NCBI RefSeq assembly: GCF_003096595.1
Contig: NZ_QEKO01000006.1
Location: 59,796-123,795, forward strand
DNA: 64,000 nucleotides
Direction: 5' to 3'
DNA from: Pusillimonas noertemannii
GTDB taxonomy: Bacteria; Pseudomonadota; Gammaproteobacteria; Burkholderiales; Burkholderiaceae_B
Shown here: in pieces, positions 35,060-44,757 of the stretch
Layout: each line of letters opens with the position of its first letter
How positions within the stretch are numbered: the stretch's first letter is position 1
Made by a program: the position numbers and the translations under genes
The notes under the pieces: generated by a model
What the model saw: only the letters and a program-made list of their open reading frames with translations
The model's database searches: none
What the model was told of the DNA's origin: nothing

Positions 35060-35086
35060 TTATGCAGATTGCCTAAAATTTCATAC
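35060..35086. promoter_or_regulatory. Weak second NikR-like site before nikR
   Basis: TTATGC-N15-TCATAC ends 27 bp before the nikR start. One half matches the E. coli NikR half-site exactly, the other at four of six bases; spacing equals that of the inverted repeat at 34846. It may allow autoregulation. Confidence 0.35.
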
Positions 35087-35113
35087 GCAAAGACTCTCTT
35101 CAAAGGAAAGGAC

Positions 35114-35656
35114 ATGGAGCGTTTCACTATTTCCCTGGGCGCGGAACTGGCCCGCGAGTTCGACGAACTGATCCACGCGCGGGGATACCAGAACCGCTCC
35201 GAAGCGATGCGCGACATACTGCGCCAGCACATCGAAGAGCAGCGCCTGCGGGTTCGCGAGGCTTCGCATTGCGTGGCCAACGTCAGCTATGTGTACAGCC
35301 ATCACGAGCGCGAGCTGGCTGATCGCGTCATCGCCCTGCAGCACCACTTCCACGACCTGACCATCGCCACCATGCACGTGCACCTGGACCACGATCAATG
35401 CATGGAAAGCCTGTTCCTGAAAGGGCCCGTGGACCGGGTGCGTGCCTGCGCCGATCGCCTTACCGCCGAAAGAGGGGTGCGGCATGGCGGCATGAACCTG
35501 GTGCCGGTGGAGATTCATACGCACAGCCATCCGCATTCATCGGGGGGCGGGCATGCGCATGACCACGGCCACGAGCATGATCATGGCGCGGAGCATACAG
35601 GGAACGAGGAAGCCGGCGCGGGCCAGCTGCACCAGCACACCCGGCCCAAATCCTAG
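35114..35656 (+). CDS. nikR: Nickel-responsive regulator NikR
   Basis: A 180-residue ribbon-helix-helix regulator. MERFTISLGAELAREFDELI and QNRSEAMRDILR (residues 1-37) form the DNA-binding part. The nickel site of the ACT-like domain is complete: H77, H88, H90 and C96 in the QHHFHDLTIATMHVH region and DHDQCMESL. The family core ends near residue 135. A further 40 residues are His-rich (HTHSHPHSSGGGHAHDHGHE), which is unusual. The start at 35114 has AAAGGA upstream; an earlier ATG gives an atypical N-terminus. It is divergent from the receptor operon and should repress it when nickel is abundant. Confidence 0.95.
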   Translation: MERFTISLGAELAREFDELIHARGYQNRSEAMRDILRQHIEEQRLRVREASHCVANVSYVYSHHERELADRVIALQHHFHDLTIATMHVHLDHDQCMESLFLKGPVDRVRACADRLTAERGVRHGGMNLVPVEIHTHSHPHSSGGGHAHDHGHEHDHGAEHTGNEEAGAGQLHQHTRPKS

Positions 35657-35746
35657 TGTCCTGTTTGGTTAATTCGCGTACTTATCTTCGGCGCCTGGGC
35701 CGCCGTTGCGGATTTTGCGCGGCTGCCTTTTTAGCGTTAACAGGCT

Positions 35747-36649
35747 CTAAGCCGCGGCCAGGCAGGGGCGTACCACGCTTTCCAGCCATTCCATGAACAC
35801 ACGCACGCGTGGCGGTATGCGGCGGTCGGCGTAAAGCAGGGTCAGAGGCAGAGGCGCCGCCCGGTACCGGGGCAGCACCTCTATGAGATCGCCGCGCTTC
35901 AGGTGCGCTGCGCCGCCCAGCAAAGGCGCCTGGATCATGCCCAGGCCGGCCAGGCAGGCGGCCATGTAGGCGTCGGCATTGTTGACGGTAAGCACGCCGG
36001 CCATCTGCACGACACGATTGCGTCCGCCTTGCTGGTATTCCCAGCCCGCCGCACGGGCGCCCAGCACGCTGGAGTAGTGCACCAGGCGGTGGCGGGCGAG
36101 GTCTTGCAGCCGCCTGGGCGTACCGTGGCGGGCGAGATAGGCGGGGCTGGCGTAGTTGACCTGAACCATATGGCCCAGCAGGCGCCCGACCAAGGATGAA
36201 TCGCGAGGCCCGCCGGCGCGCAGGACGCAGTCGAAGCCCTCGCGCACCACGTCGACCAGCCTGTCGGTGCTGCTCAGTTCGATGGACAGGCCCGGATGCG
36301 CCTGCAGGAACTCGGGCAAGCGGGGAATGACCAACTGGCGGGCCACACCCGAAGACATGTCGACGCGCAAGCGCCCGGACAGCGCCATGGGTGTGTTCCG
36401 GAACATGTCTTGCAGGTCGTCGAGCCCGGAAAGAAGCTCACGGCCCCGTTCATATGCGGCCTGGCCCTCTTGCGTCAGCTGTACCTGCCGGGTGGTTCGC
36501 TGCAACAGGCGTGCGCCCAGCTGGGCCTCGAGCTGCTGTACGGCCCTGGAGACCGTGGCGCGCGGCATGTTCAAGGCGAGTGCCGCCTGGGTAAAGCTGG
36601 CCAGCTCGGCCACTTTCACGAAGACCTGCAAGGCGTCCATGCGGTTCAT
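35747..36649 (-). CDS. LysR-family transcriptional regulator
   Basis: A 300-residue regulator. The helix-turn-helix is at residues 1-60 (MDALQVFVKVAELASFTQAA, RATVSRAVQQLEAQLGARLL), followed by a periplasmic-binding-like effector domain. The branch resembles those often placed beside short-chain dehydrogenases. I chose the ATG at 36649 because AGGA lies 7 bases upstream; 36670 has no RBS. It is divergent from the dehydrogenase gene, 135 bp away, and very likely regulates it. Confidence 0.9.
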   Translation of the reverse strand: MNRMDALQVFVKVAELASFTQAALALNMPRATVSRAVQQLEAQLGARLLQRTTRQVQLTQEGQAAYERGRELLSGLDDLQDMFRNTPMALSGRLRVDMSSGVARQLVIPRLPEFLQAHPGLSIELSSTDRLVDVVREGFDCVLRAGGPRDSSLVGRLLGHMVQVNYASPAYLARHGTPRRLQDLARHRLVHYSSVLGARAAGWEYQQGGRNRVVQMAGVLTVNNADAYMAACLAGLGMIQAPLLGGAAHLKRGDLIEVLPRYRAAPLPLTLLYADRRIPPRVRVFMEWLESVVRPCLAAA

Positions 36650-36784
36650 GCCCTTGTCCTTATTATCCATACAGCAACAACAGTGTAGTGATGAATATAC
36701 GATTTATTTGAAATACGGACATCAATAAACTGGCTTGCATGGGGCGCCGAAAGGCGGCGCCCGCCCTGACGAAAAGGAATCGAC

Positions 36785-37543
36785 ATGCAAGGCAAGATCG
36801 CACTCATCACCGGCGGCAGCCGCGGCCTGGGCCGCAACACCGCCATTCACATCGCCCGCCGGGGCGCCGACGTCATCCTTACCTATCGGGAAGGCGAACA
36901 GCAGGCGGCCGAGGCCGTGGCCGAGATAAGCGCACTGGGACGCCGCGCCGTGGCGCTGCGGCTGGACGTAGCCGATGCTTCAGGCTTCGCCGATTTTGCG
37001 CAAGGGGCCGCCCGGGAACTGGATACGCAGTGGCGGCGCGACAGTTTCGACTTCCTGGTCAACAATGCCGGCATGGGCGTGTATGCGTCCTATGCCGAAA
37101 CCACGGCGCAGCAGTTCGATGACCTGGTGAACGTGCATTTCAAGGGGCCCTTCTTTCTTACGCAGGCCCTGCTTCCGCTTATCGCGGACGGCGGCCGCAT
37201 CGTCAACATCTCCAGCGGCCTGGCCCGTTTTGCGCTGCCGGGCCATGCCGCCTATGCGTCGATGAAGGGTGCAATGGAAGTCCTGACGCGCTACCAGGCC
37301 AAAGAGCTGGGCGCGCGCGGCATCGCCGTGAATATCGTGGCGCCGGGGGCCATCGAAACAGATTTTGGCGGCGGCGCGGTACGCGACAACCCCGAGCTCA
37401 ACAGCTATGTGGCGGGCAATACGGCAATGGGCCGGGCCGGGCTGCCGGACGATGTCGGCGGCGCCATCGCCGCCCTGCTGGGTGAAGGCAACCGCTGGGT
37501 GACCGCGCAGCGCATCGAGGTGTCGGGCGGGATGTTCCTGTAG
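36785..37543 (+). CDS. Short-chain dehydrogenase/reductase
   Basis: A 252-residue NAD(P)-dependent oxidoreductase. The cofactor motif is TGGSRGLG (9-16); NNAG is present in FLVNNAGMGVY; the catalytic residues are Ser in IVNISSGLA and Tyr/Lys in AYASMKGA. It has a Thr/Arg region near the first beta strand (TYREGE) that would allow NADPH. Substrate unknown; sequence is close to 3-oxoacyl-ACP reductase-like SDRs used in detoxification. It is the probable target of the divergent LysR regulator. Confidence 0.88.
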   Translation: MQGKIALITGGSRGLGRNTAIHIARRGADVILTYREGEQQAAEAVAEISALGRRAVALRLDVADASGFADFAQGAARELDTQWRRDSFDFLVNNAGMGVYASYAETTAQQFDDLVNVHFKGPFFLTQALLPLIADGGRIVNISSGLARFALPGHAAYASMKGAMEVLTRYQAKELGARGIAVNIVAPGAIETDFGGGAVRDNPELNSYVAGNTAMGRAGLPDDVGGAIAALLGEGNRWVTAQRIEVSGGMFL

Positions 37544-37609
37544 GCTTGGCAGCCCGCTCGGGCGGGCGGCCCCCGCCGCCCCGGGGAAGCCGGGAGGGGG
37601 GGCGGCGGA

Positions 37610-39040
<1,431 letters not shown>

Positions 39041-39075
39041 TATTCGGTTTCCCTGTGGGTGTGCGAAGGGCGGCT

Positions 39076-39399
39076 TCAGCGCTCGAGCTCGTCCAGCTTG
39101 CCCGTCTTGTCCTTCCAGTCGTCGGCGTCGGGCAGCGCGCCGACGCTGCGGGAGATGACTTCCCATTGCTGCGACAGCTCGGCATTGATTTCGATGAAGT
39201 GCGTCTGGTCCGCCGGCAGGTCTTCCTCGGCGTAGATGGCCTCGACCGGGCATTCTGCCACGCATACGGCGCAGTCTATGCATTCGTCGGGATCGATGAC
39301 GAGGAAATTGGGGCCGGCATGGAAGCAGTCGACGGGGCAGACGTCGACGCAGTCGGTGTAGCGGCAGCGTATACAGGCTTCGGTGACGACGTGGGTCAT
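39076..39399 (-). CDS. fdxA: Seven-iron ferredoxin (FdxA type)
   Basis: A 107-residue electron carrier. Cys residues C9, C17 and C50 fit a [3Fe-4S] cluster and C21, C40, C43 and C46 a [4Fe-4S] cluster, the spacing of Azotobacter ferredoxin I. The C-terminal 50 residues are the usual extension. It is divergent from a TetR gene across a shared operator that also occurs before the 6-hydroxynicotinate-reductase-like gene. In clostridia that reductase takes electrons from ferredoxin, so this protein may be its donor here. Confidence 0.92.
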   Translation of the reverse strand: MTHVVTEACIRCRYTDCVDVCPVDCFHAGPNFLVIDPDECIDCAVCVAECPVEAIYAEEDLPADQTHFIEINAELSQQWEVISRSVGALPDADDWKDKTGKLDELER

Positions 39400-39460
39400 G
39401 GGGAACCTATCAGAAATGGATGCGGACGATGTTTTTCGGCGTATCGTAGTGTATTCAATA

Positions 39461-39499
39461 AATGTAGTAAACACCAAATTTTTCGGTATTGACTACATT
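39461..39499. promoter_or_regulatory. TetR-type operator between ferredoxin and TetR genes
   Basis: AATGTAGTAAACACC (39461-39475) and GGTATTGACTACATT (39485-39499) are inverted with 13 of 15 matches. The outer AATGTAGT recurs at 40357 (as AATGTAGC), 46811 and 54217. TTGACT-N16-TAGAAT (39489-39516) may be the TetR gene's promoter; the operator would cover its -35. Confidence 0.6.
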
Positions 39500-39520
39500 T
39501 TTATGTTGGGTAGAATCTGG

Positions 39521-40315
39521 ATGAATCCGAACCTTGAAGCCCAGATGCCCATGGCCACCAACGCGCGCAAGAAAGCCCCCGTTCCTAAAAAAGCCCTTCA
39601 TGCCGGGCCGGGCAAGGCTTCGATACATGTCGCCACCCAGGTGCGGGCGCATAAAACCCGCGAAGCCATACTGCGCGCAGCCACCCGCGTCTTTGCCCGC
39701 AACGGTTTCACCGACGGCAAGATCGAAAGCATCTCCAGCCTGTCGCGTACCCACGACCGCATGATCTACTACTACTTCGGCAGCAAGGCGCAGTTGTTCG
39801 TCGAAGTGCTTGAAGCGGCCTACGAAAAAATGAACGAGGCCGAAGAAAAAATCGACATCGACCTGAACGAGCCCATCGCGGCGCTGACCACGGTCGTGCA
39901 CTTCGTGTGGCAATACTATCTCGACCACCCCGAGTTCATCACCCTGCTCAACAGCGAAAACCTGCTCAAGGGCCGGCACATCAAGAAGTCGGCGCGCGCC
40001 AGCCAGCTGTCCTCGCCCGCGGTGGCCATCTTGAACGACGTCCTGCGCTCGGGCGTCGAGCAGGGCCTGTTCCGCTCCGACAAGTCGGCGCGCGACCTCT
40101 ACATCGAGATCGCCGCGCTGGGCTACTTCTACCTCTCCAACCGCTACACGCTCAGCGTCTTCCTCAACTCCGACCTGCGCGGCGAAGGCGAACTCGACCA
40201 CTGGAAATCGGTCATCACCGACACCATCTTGCGCAGTGTCTTGCTCGTGCTGCCTGGCCAGGCAGGCACAGCGCTTCCGTCGGCCAACGGGCTCGCGCCA
40301 CGGACGGGCGCGTAA
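39521..40315 (+). CDS. TetR-family transcriptional regulator (copy A)
   Basis: A regulator of about 264 residues. The helix-turn-helix lies in TREAILRAATRVFARNGFTD and IYYYFGSKAQLFVEVLEAAY. The C-terminal part (TTVVHFVWQYYLDHPEFITLL) is the TetR_C type common in catabolic clusters. It is a paralogue of the regulator at 53410-54117. The start is uncertain: if TAGAAT at 39511 is the -10 box, the ATG at 39545 or 39551 is more likely. It is divergent from fdxA and should control it. Confidence 0.9.
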   Translation: MNPNLEAQMPMATNARKKAPVPKKALHAGPGKASIHVATQVRAHKTREAILRAATRVFARNGFTDGKIESISSLSRTHDRMIYYYFGSKAQLFVEVLEAAYEKMNEAEEKIDIDLNEPIAALTTVVHFVWQYYLDHPEFITLLNSENLLKGRHIKKSARASQLSSPAVAILNDVLRSGVEQGLFRSDKSARDLYIEIAALGYFYLSNRYTLSVFLNSDLRGEGELDHWKSVITDTILRSVLLVLPGQAGTALPSANGLAPRTGA

Positions 40316-40356
40316 GGCTTGCCAGCCGCTTTCCAGGAACGTTCCGTAGCAAAATA

Positions 40357-40374
40357 ATGTAGCGAGTACTAAAC
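40357..40374. promoter_or_regulatory. TetR-type operator before the isochorismatase-family gene
   Basis: AATGTAGCGAGTACTAAA, differing from the site at 54217 by one base in 18. It lies 112 bp before the start at 40486. Confidence 0.6.
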
Positions 40375-40485
40375 AAATTAACGGCGTCGTGATAAGCTCA
40401 TGCCACGTGCTCGCCAACGCGGCGCGATGAATAGATAAGAACGCGACGGGCGCAGTGTACTGGCCGGGCGCACGAAGGAGACAGC

Positions 40486-41126
40486 ATGGCAAAGGGATTC
40501 GCCGAACACCGGAACGCCGACCAGCCCATGGGGCTCGACCCCCGGCACACGGCCGTTCTGGTCGTCGACATGATCAACGATTTCTGTACGCAAGGCGGGG
40601 CAATGGTACTGCCTGGGGCCGAAAAGCTGTACGGGCCGCAGAATGCCGTGATGCGCGCCGCGCGCGAGGCCGGATCTCCGGTGATCCACATTGTCGATAC
40701 GCACCGTCCCAACATGGTTTGCGACCGCGAGTTCCTCAAGCGCACGCCGCATTGCATGGAGGGCGAATGGGGGGCGCAGATCGTCGACCAGATCGAACGC
40801 GGCCCGCGCGACTTCGTCGTGATCAAGCGGCGCTATTCGGGCTTCTTCAACACCGATCTCGATCTCACCCTCAAGGACCTGCAGGTCGACACCCTGGTCG
40901 TGATGGCGTGGTCACGAACATCTGCGTGCGGTCTACCGTGCACGACGCATTCTTCCTGGGCTATCGCGTTGTGGTGCCGCAAGACTGCGTGGCGGCGACG
41001 GGGCCTCGCGAACAGGCCTCTTCGCTGTACGACATCGCCACCCATTTCGGGGTGGTCAGCACGGCCGATTCGACCATGGCGGCGCTTTCCTCTGGTTCGC
41101 CGGTCGAAGTCCTGAACTGCGAATGA
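40486..41126 (+). pseudogene. Isochorismatase-family amidohydrolase, disrupted by a frameshift
   Basis: The first part reads MAKGFAEHRN to LVVMAW in one frame and has the catalytic Asp (D28 in VVDMINDFC) and Lys (K114 in IKRRYSGF). The family motif with the nucleophile Cys continues in another frame from 40905 as GVVTNICVRSTVHDA to the stop at 41126. One base is missing near 40903. Without repair the first frame runs to 41115 with an unrelated tail lacking the Cys, so it would be inactive. Relatives hydrolyse amides or ureido compounds. It could be a real mutation or a sequencing error. A second intact family member is at 45970. Confidence 0.85.
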
Positions 41127-41219
41127 GCCTGGGCGGGGCGCGCGTCGACGTCGCACGCCGCTTCCCGCCCTTGCGCAGCATCGATATCAAATCAAAACAG
41201 CCACACTGGAGACAAAATC

Positions 41220-42419
41220 ATGACCCAAGACAAGGAAAGCCTTGCATTTGCACGACGCCGCGGCCTGCTGCTGGGTTCAGCCGGACTGGCGGTGGGTGCC
41301 GCGGCGGGCTGGCCCCGCATCGCGTCCGCGGCCGAACCCATCAAGGTCGGCATCCTCCAGCCGTTTTCGGGCGGGCTGGAAGCGCTGGGCGAGCAGGGCG
41401 GCCAGGCCACGCGCCTCGCCCTGGACGAGGCCAATGAGGCGGGCGGCGTACTGGGCGGGCGCAAGTTCGAATACATACGCGCCGACACCAAGACCGACCC
41501 CAAGACAGCGGTGGAGCGCACCAACGAGCTGATCCGGCGCTACAAGGTCAACGCCATCATAGGCCCCGTCACCAGCGCCGAGCGCGATGCCATCCGCCCC
41601 TTGGTCGAGCGCTACAAAACGCCTCTGCTTTACGCCACCGATTATGAGGGCGGCACCTGCAGCCGCTACATCACCCTGTACAGTTCGGTGCCCGACCAGT
41701 GGGTGGACACATTCATTCCCTATGTGGTCGAGCAGGGCGCCAAAAGCCTGTACCTGATCGGCAGCGATTATGTCTGGCCCCGAAAGATCAACGCCGCGGT
41801 CAGGGCCAATGCCCAGAAGGGCGGCGCCAATGTGGTCGCCGAAGAATACGCGCCATGGGGCGTGAAGGACTACACGGGCACGCTGCGCAAGATCTCGTCA
41901 TCCGGAGCCGACATGGTGGTGATTTCCATTGTCGGCGCCGATGCGATTACCTTTGTCAAGCAGTTCGCCGCGGCGGGCCTCAAAGACCGCATCAAGCTCG
42001 CGTTCTTCGGGTTCAGCGAGAACTACCTGGCCGGCCTGACCCGCGACGAGTCCGAGGGCATTCTTACGGCTTGCAACTTCACCGAGGCGCTCGACAAGCC
42101 CGAGGCCAAAGAGCTGGTGCGCAAGATGCGCGCCAAGTACGGCGAGAAGGCGATCGTCAGCAATACGGTCGACGCCCACTACACGATGACGCGCTTCTAC
42201 ATCGAAGCCATAAAGCGCGCCGGCAGCGACGACAAGGAGGCTGTCACCGACGCCATCGTGGGCCACAGCCTGATGTCCGGCAACGGCGAGGTGATGCTGC
42301 GCGCCAGCGACCGCCATGCCGACTTGAACATCCTGATCGCCCAGGCGCAGGATGGCCGCATGGCCGTGCTGAAGGACATCGGGCGCGTGGTGGCATCTCC
42401 GCAGTGCGACAAGGCTTGA
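41220..42419 (+). CDS. Branched-chain-type ABC transporter, periplasmic substrate-binding protein
   Basis: A 399-residue type I binding protein. The N-terminus has a Tat-like RRRGLLLGSAGLAVGAAAGW and AASA cleavage region. The mature protein starts EPIKVGILQPFSGGLEALGEQ, and has the AmiC/UrtA-like landmarks DTKTDPKTAVERTNELI and IIGPVTSAERDA. Ligands in this branch are amides, urea or organic acids rather than leucine. It is first of a five-gene importer operon (41220-45807), which also follows the amidohydrolase gene. Confidence 0.9.
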   Translation: MTQDKESLAFARRRGLLLGSAGLAVGAAAGWPRIASAAEPIKVGILQPFSGGLEALGEQGGQATRLALDEANEAGGVLGGRKFEYIRADTKTDPKTAVERTNELIRRYKVNAIIGPVTSAERDAIRPLVERYKTPLLYATDYEGGTCSRYITLYSSVPDQWVDTFIPYVVEQGAKSLYLIGSDYVWPRKINAAVRANAQKGGANVVAEEYAPWGVKDYTGTLRKISSSGADMVVISIVGADAITFVKQFAAAGLKDRIKLAFFGFSENYLAGLTRDESEGILTACNFTEALDKPEAKELVRKMRAKYGEKAIVSNTVDAHYTMTRFYIEAIKRAGSDDKEAVTDAIVGHSLMSGNGEVMLRASDRHADLNILIAQAQDGRMAVLKDIGRVVASPQCDKA

Positions 42420-42444
42420 GCAACCGCAAGGTATAGAGGCGCAC

Positions 42445-43194
42445 ATGCTTGAAGTCCATTCCATCGTCAAACGGTTCGGCGGCATCACCGTGCTCAATGA
42501 ATTGTCGCTGTCGCTGCAGGCCGGCAGTGTCAATTGCATCATCGGCCCCAATGGCTGCGGCAAGACCACCCTGTTCAATGTCCTGACGGGGCGGCTGCGC
42601 CCCGAGGGCGGACGGGTGCTGCTCGAGGGCCGCGACATTACCGGCCTGCCGGCGTGGCGCATCGCCCAGCTGGGCATGACCCGGAAGTTCCAGATACCCG
42701 GCGTCTATCCCGAGCTGACGGTGGCCGAGAACCTGATCGTCCCGCTTGCCGCTTCGAACCGGCGCGCGGGCATGCTGGCGACCTTGTTCGCCAAAAGTGA
42801 AGACAGGCTGCACGCGCTGCTGGATTTGTGCGGGCTCGAGGGCAAGGCCGAATACAAAGTGGCGGCGCTGGCTCATGGCGAGAAGCAGTGGCTGGAAATC
42901 GCAATGCTGCTTGCCGTCGATGCCGACCTGATCCTGCTGGACGAGCCCACCGCGGGTATGTCGGTGCCGGAAACCCAGAAGACCGCAGAGCTGGTCAAGC
43001 GCCTGCGGACCGAGTTTGGCAAGACGGTGCTGGTCATCGAGCACGACATGAGTTTTGTCAGGGCGCTGGACTGCCACCTGATCGTCATGCTGCGCGGCCA
43101 GGTCGTGCGCGAAGGCCGCCTCGAAGACATCCAGACCGACCCCGAAGTGATCGCGGCCTATCTCGGAGGAGCCGTCCATGCTGAAAGTGAGTGA
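42445..43194 (+). CDS. Branched-chain-type ABC transporter ATP-binding protein (LivG-like)
   Basis: A 249-residue ATPase. Walker A GPNGCGKTT, Walker B LILLDEPTAGM and switch VIEHDMSFVRALD are clear. The signature is degenerate: AALAHGEKQWLEI, with AHGEKQ instead of LSGGQ, a usual feature of the UrtD subgroup. It overlaps the next ATPase gene by 17 bp. Confidence 0.92.
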   Translation: MLEVHSIVKRFGGITVLNELSLSLQAGSVNCIIGPNGCGKTTLFNVLTGRLRPEGGRVLLEGRDITGLPAWRIAQLGMTRKFQIPGVYPELTVAENLIVPLAASNRRAGMLATLFAKSEDRLHALLDLCGLEGKAEYKVAALAHGEKQWLEIAMLLAVDADLILLDEPTAGMSVPETQKTAELVKRLRTEFGKTVLVIEHDMSFVRALDCHLIVMLRGQVVREGRLEDIQTDPEVIAAYLGGAVHAESE

Positions 43195-43885
43195 AGTTGT
43201 TGCGGGCTACCAGGCGGGAAGCCGGGTCCTGGACGGGTTCTCCATGCATGTCCAGCCCGGCGAGATCGTGGCCCTGCTGGGCCGCAATGGCATGGGCAAG
43301 ACCACCTTCCTGAAAGCCCTGATGGGGCATGTGGCGGTTTCCGGCGGTTCCCTCAGCCTGGACGGCGAAGAAATCGGGGGCCTGAAACCCTACGAGGTCG
43401 CTCGCCGCGGCGTGGGCTACGTGCCTCAGGGACGCGAGATTTTTCCCGACTTCACCGTCGAGGAGAATCTGCTGATGGGCCTGCTGGGGCGCCCCGACCT
43501 GCCCAGCGAGGTACCCGACTGGGCCTTCGAAATCTTTCCCATATTGCACGAGCGCCGCAAGCAGCGGGGCGGCAGCATGTCGGGCGGGCAGCAACAGCAG
43601 CTGGCCATCGTCCGGGCCCTGGTGGGCCGGCCCAAGCTGCTGCTGCTGGACGAGCCTTCAGAAGGCATACAGCCCAACATCGTGCAGGAAATCGGCCAGG
43701 TGCTCAGGCGTATTGCCCGCGACGAGGGGCTGACGGTGCTGCTGGTCGAGCAGAACATGGAGCTGGTGTTGGGCATGGCCCAGCGTTGCCTGTTCATGGA
43801 GAACGGTGCGATCGCCTACGAGACGGACGAAGTGCAGAAGCTGCGCACCGACCCGGCGCCCATTCATCGATACCTGTCGGTTTAG
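43178..43885 (+). CDS. Branched-chain-type ABC transporter ATP-binding protein (LivF-like)
   Basis: A 235-residue ATPase. Walker A GRNGMGKTT, signature MSGGQQQQLAIVRAL, Walker B LLLLDEPSEGIQPN. VGYVPQGREIFPDFTVEENL is the LivF/UrtE hallmark. It pairs with the preceding ATPase as a heterodimer driving import. Confidence 0.92.
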   Translation: MLKVSEVVAGYQAGSRVLDGFSMHVQPGEIVALLGRNGMGKTTFLKALMGHVAVSGGSLSLDGEEIGGLKPYEVARRGVGYVPQGREIFPDFTVEENLLMGLLGRPDLPSEVPDWAFEIFPILHERRKQRGGSMSGGQQQQLAIVRALVGRPKLLLLDEPSEGIQPNIVQEIGQVLRRIARDEGLTVLLVEQNMELVLGMAQRCLFMENGAIAYETDEVQKLRTDPAPIHRYLSV

Positions 43886-43900
43886 AACTGGAGCATTAGC

Positions 43901-44755
43901 ATGAACTTTGCCATCGGACTGGGGCTGGATACGCTCAGTTTCTCGCTTAGCCTGCTGCTGGTCAGCCTGGGCCTGGTCATTATCTTCGGCCTGATGAACG
44001 TCATCAACATGGCCCACGGCGAGTTTTTTCTGTTGGGGGCCTACAGCGTGGTGGCGGTGCAGCAACTGCAGCTGCCCTACTGGGCGGCGCTGATCGTGGC
44101 GCCCGTCGCGCTGGCCCTGGTCGGGCTGGTGCTCGAGCAGTTGATCATCCGGCACGTCTACCACCGGTTCATCGACACCATCCTGGCGACCTGGGGCATC
44201 TCCATCGTGCTCAAGCAACTGATCATCATCGGCTTTGGCCCGACCTCGCAGAGCATCGTCAATCCCTTGCCCGAGCCGGTGCACATCCTGGGCGTCGTTT
44301 ATCCCTCGTTCCGGCTGTTCATCATGGGGGCGGCGCTGGCTGTCAGCATCGCCACTTTCTGGGTGTTCTACCGCTCGAATCTGGGTCTCGCCATCCGGGG
44401 GGTGATCGCCAACCGCGCCATGGCCGCCTCCCTGGGCCTGAACACCCGGCGCATGGACCGCTGGACCTTCGCGTTTGGAGCGGCCCTGGCAGGGTTCGCC
44501 GGTGCGGTCATGGCGCCCATCATGAGCGTCGACCCGCAAATGGGCGGGGGCTTTCTCATTCCCGCCTTCCTGTCGATCATGGTCGGAGGCGTCTCCCACC
44601 TGTTCGGCGTTGTGCTGGGTGTCGGCCTGATCGGCAGCACCAGCACGGTGATTTCCTCGCTCGATACGCAGCTGGCCGCGCAGATCGCCGTGTTCCTGCT
44701 GGCCATCGTCATCATCCGCCTGTGGCCCGAAGGCCTGATCACAAGGAAGCGCTAA
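43901..44755 (+). CDS. Branched-chain-type ABC transporter permease (LivH-like)
   Basis: A 284-residue membrane protein with about eight helices. It has LGLVIIFGLMNVINMAHGEF near the N-terminus and the coupling segment AIRGVIANRAMAASLGLNTRR. The RBS is weak. It is followed 2 bp later by the second permease. Confidence 0.9.
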   Translation: MNFAIGLGLDTLSFSLSLLLVSLGLVIIFGLMNVINMAHGEFFLLGAYSVVAVQQLQLPYWAALIVAPVALALVGLVLEQLIIRHVYHRFIDTILATWGISIVLKQLIIIGFGPTSQSIVNPLPEPVHILGVVYPSFRLFIMGAALAVSIATFWVFYRSNLGLAIRGVIANRAMAASLGLNTRRMDRWTFAFGAALAGFAGAVMAPIMSVDPQMGGGFLIPAFLSIMVGGVSHLFGVVLGVGLIGSTSTVISSLDTQLAAQIAVFLLAIVIIRLWPEGLITRKR

Positions 44756-44757
44756 CC

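Noticed and set aside
40486-41115. Intact isochorismatase-family protein ending at 41115
   Set aside because: After residue 142 the frame leaves the family sequence and lacks the catalytic Cys, which is found in the neighbouring frame.
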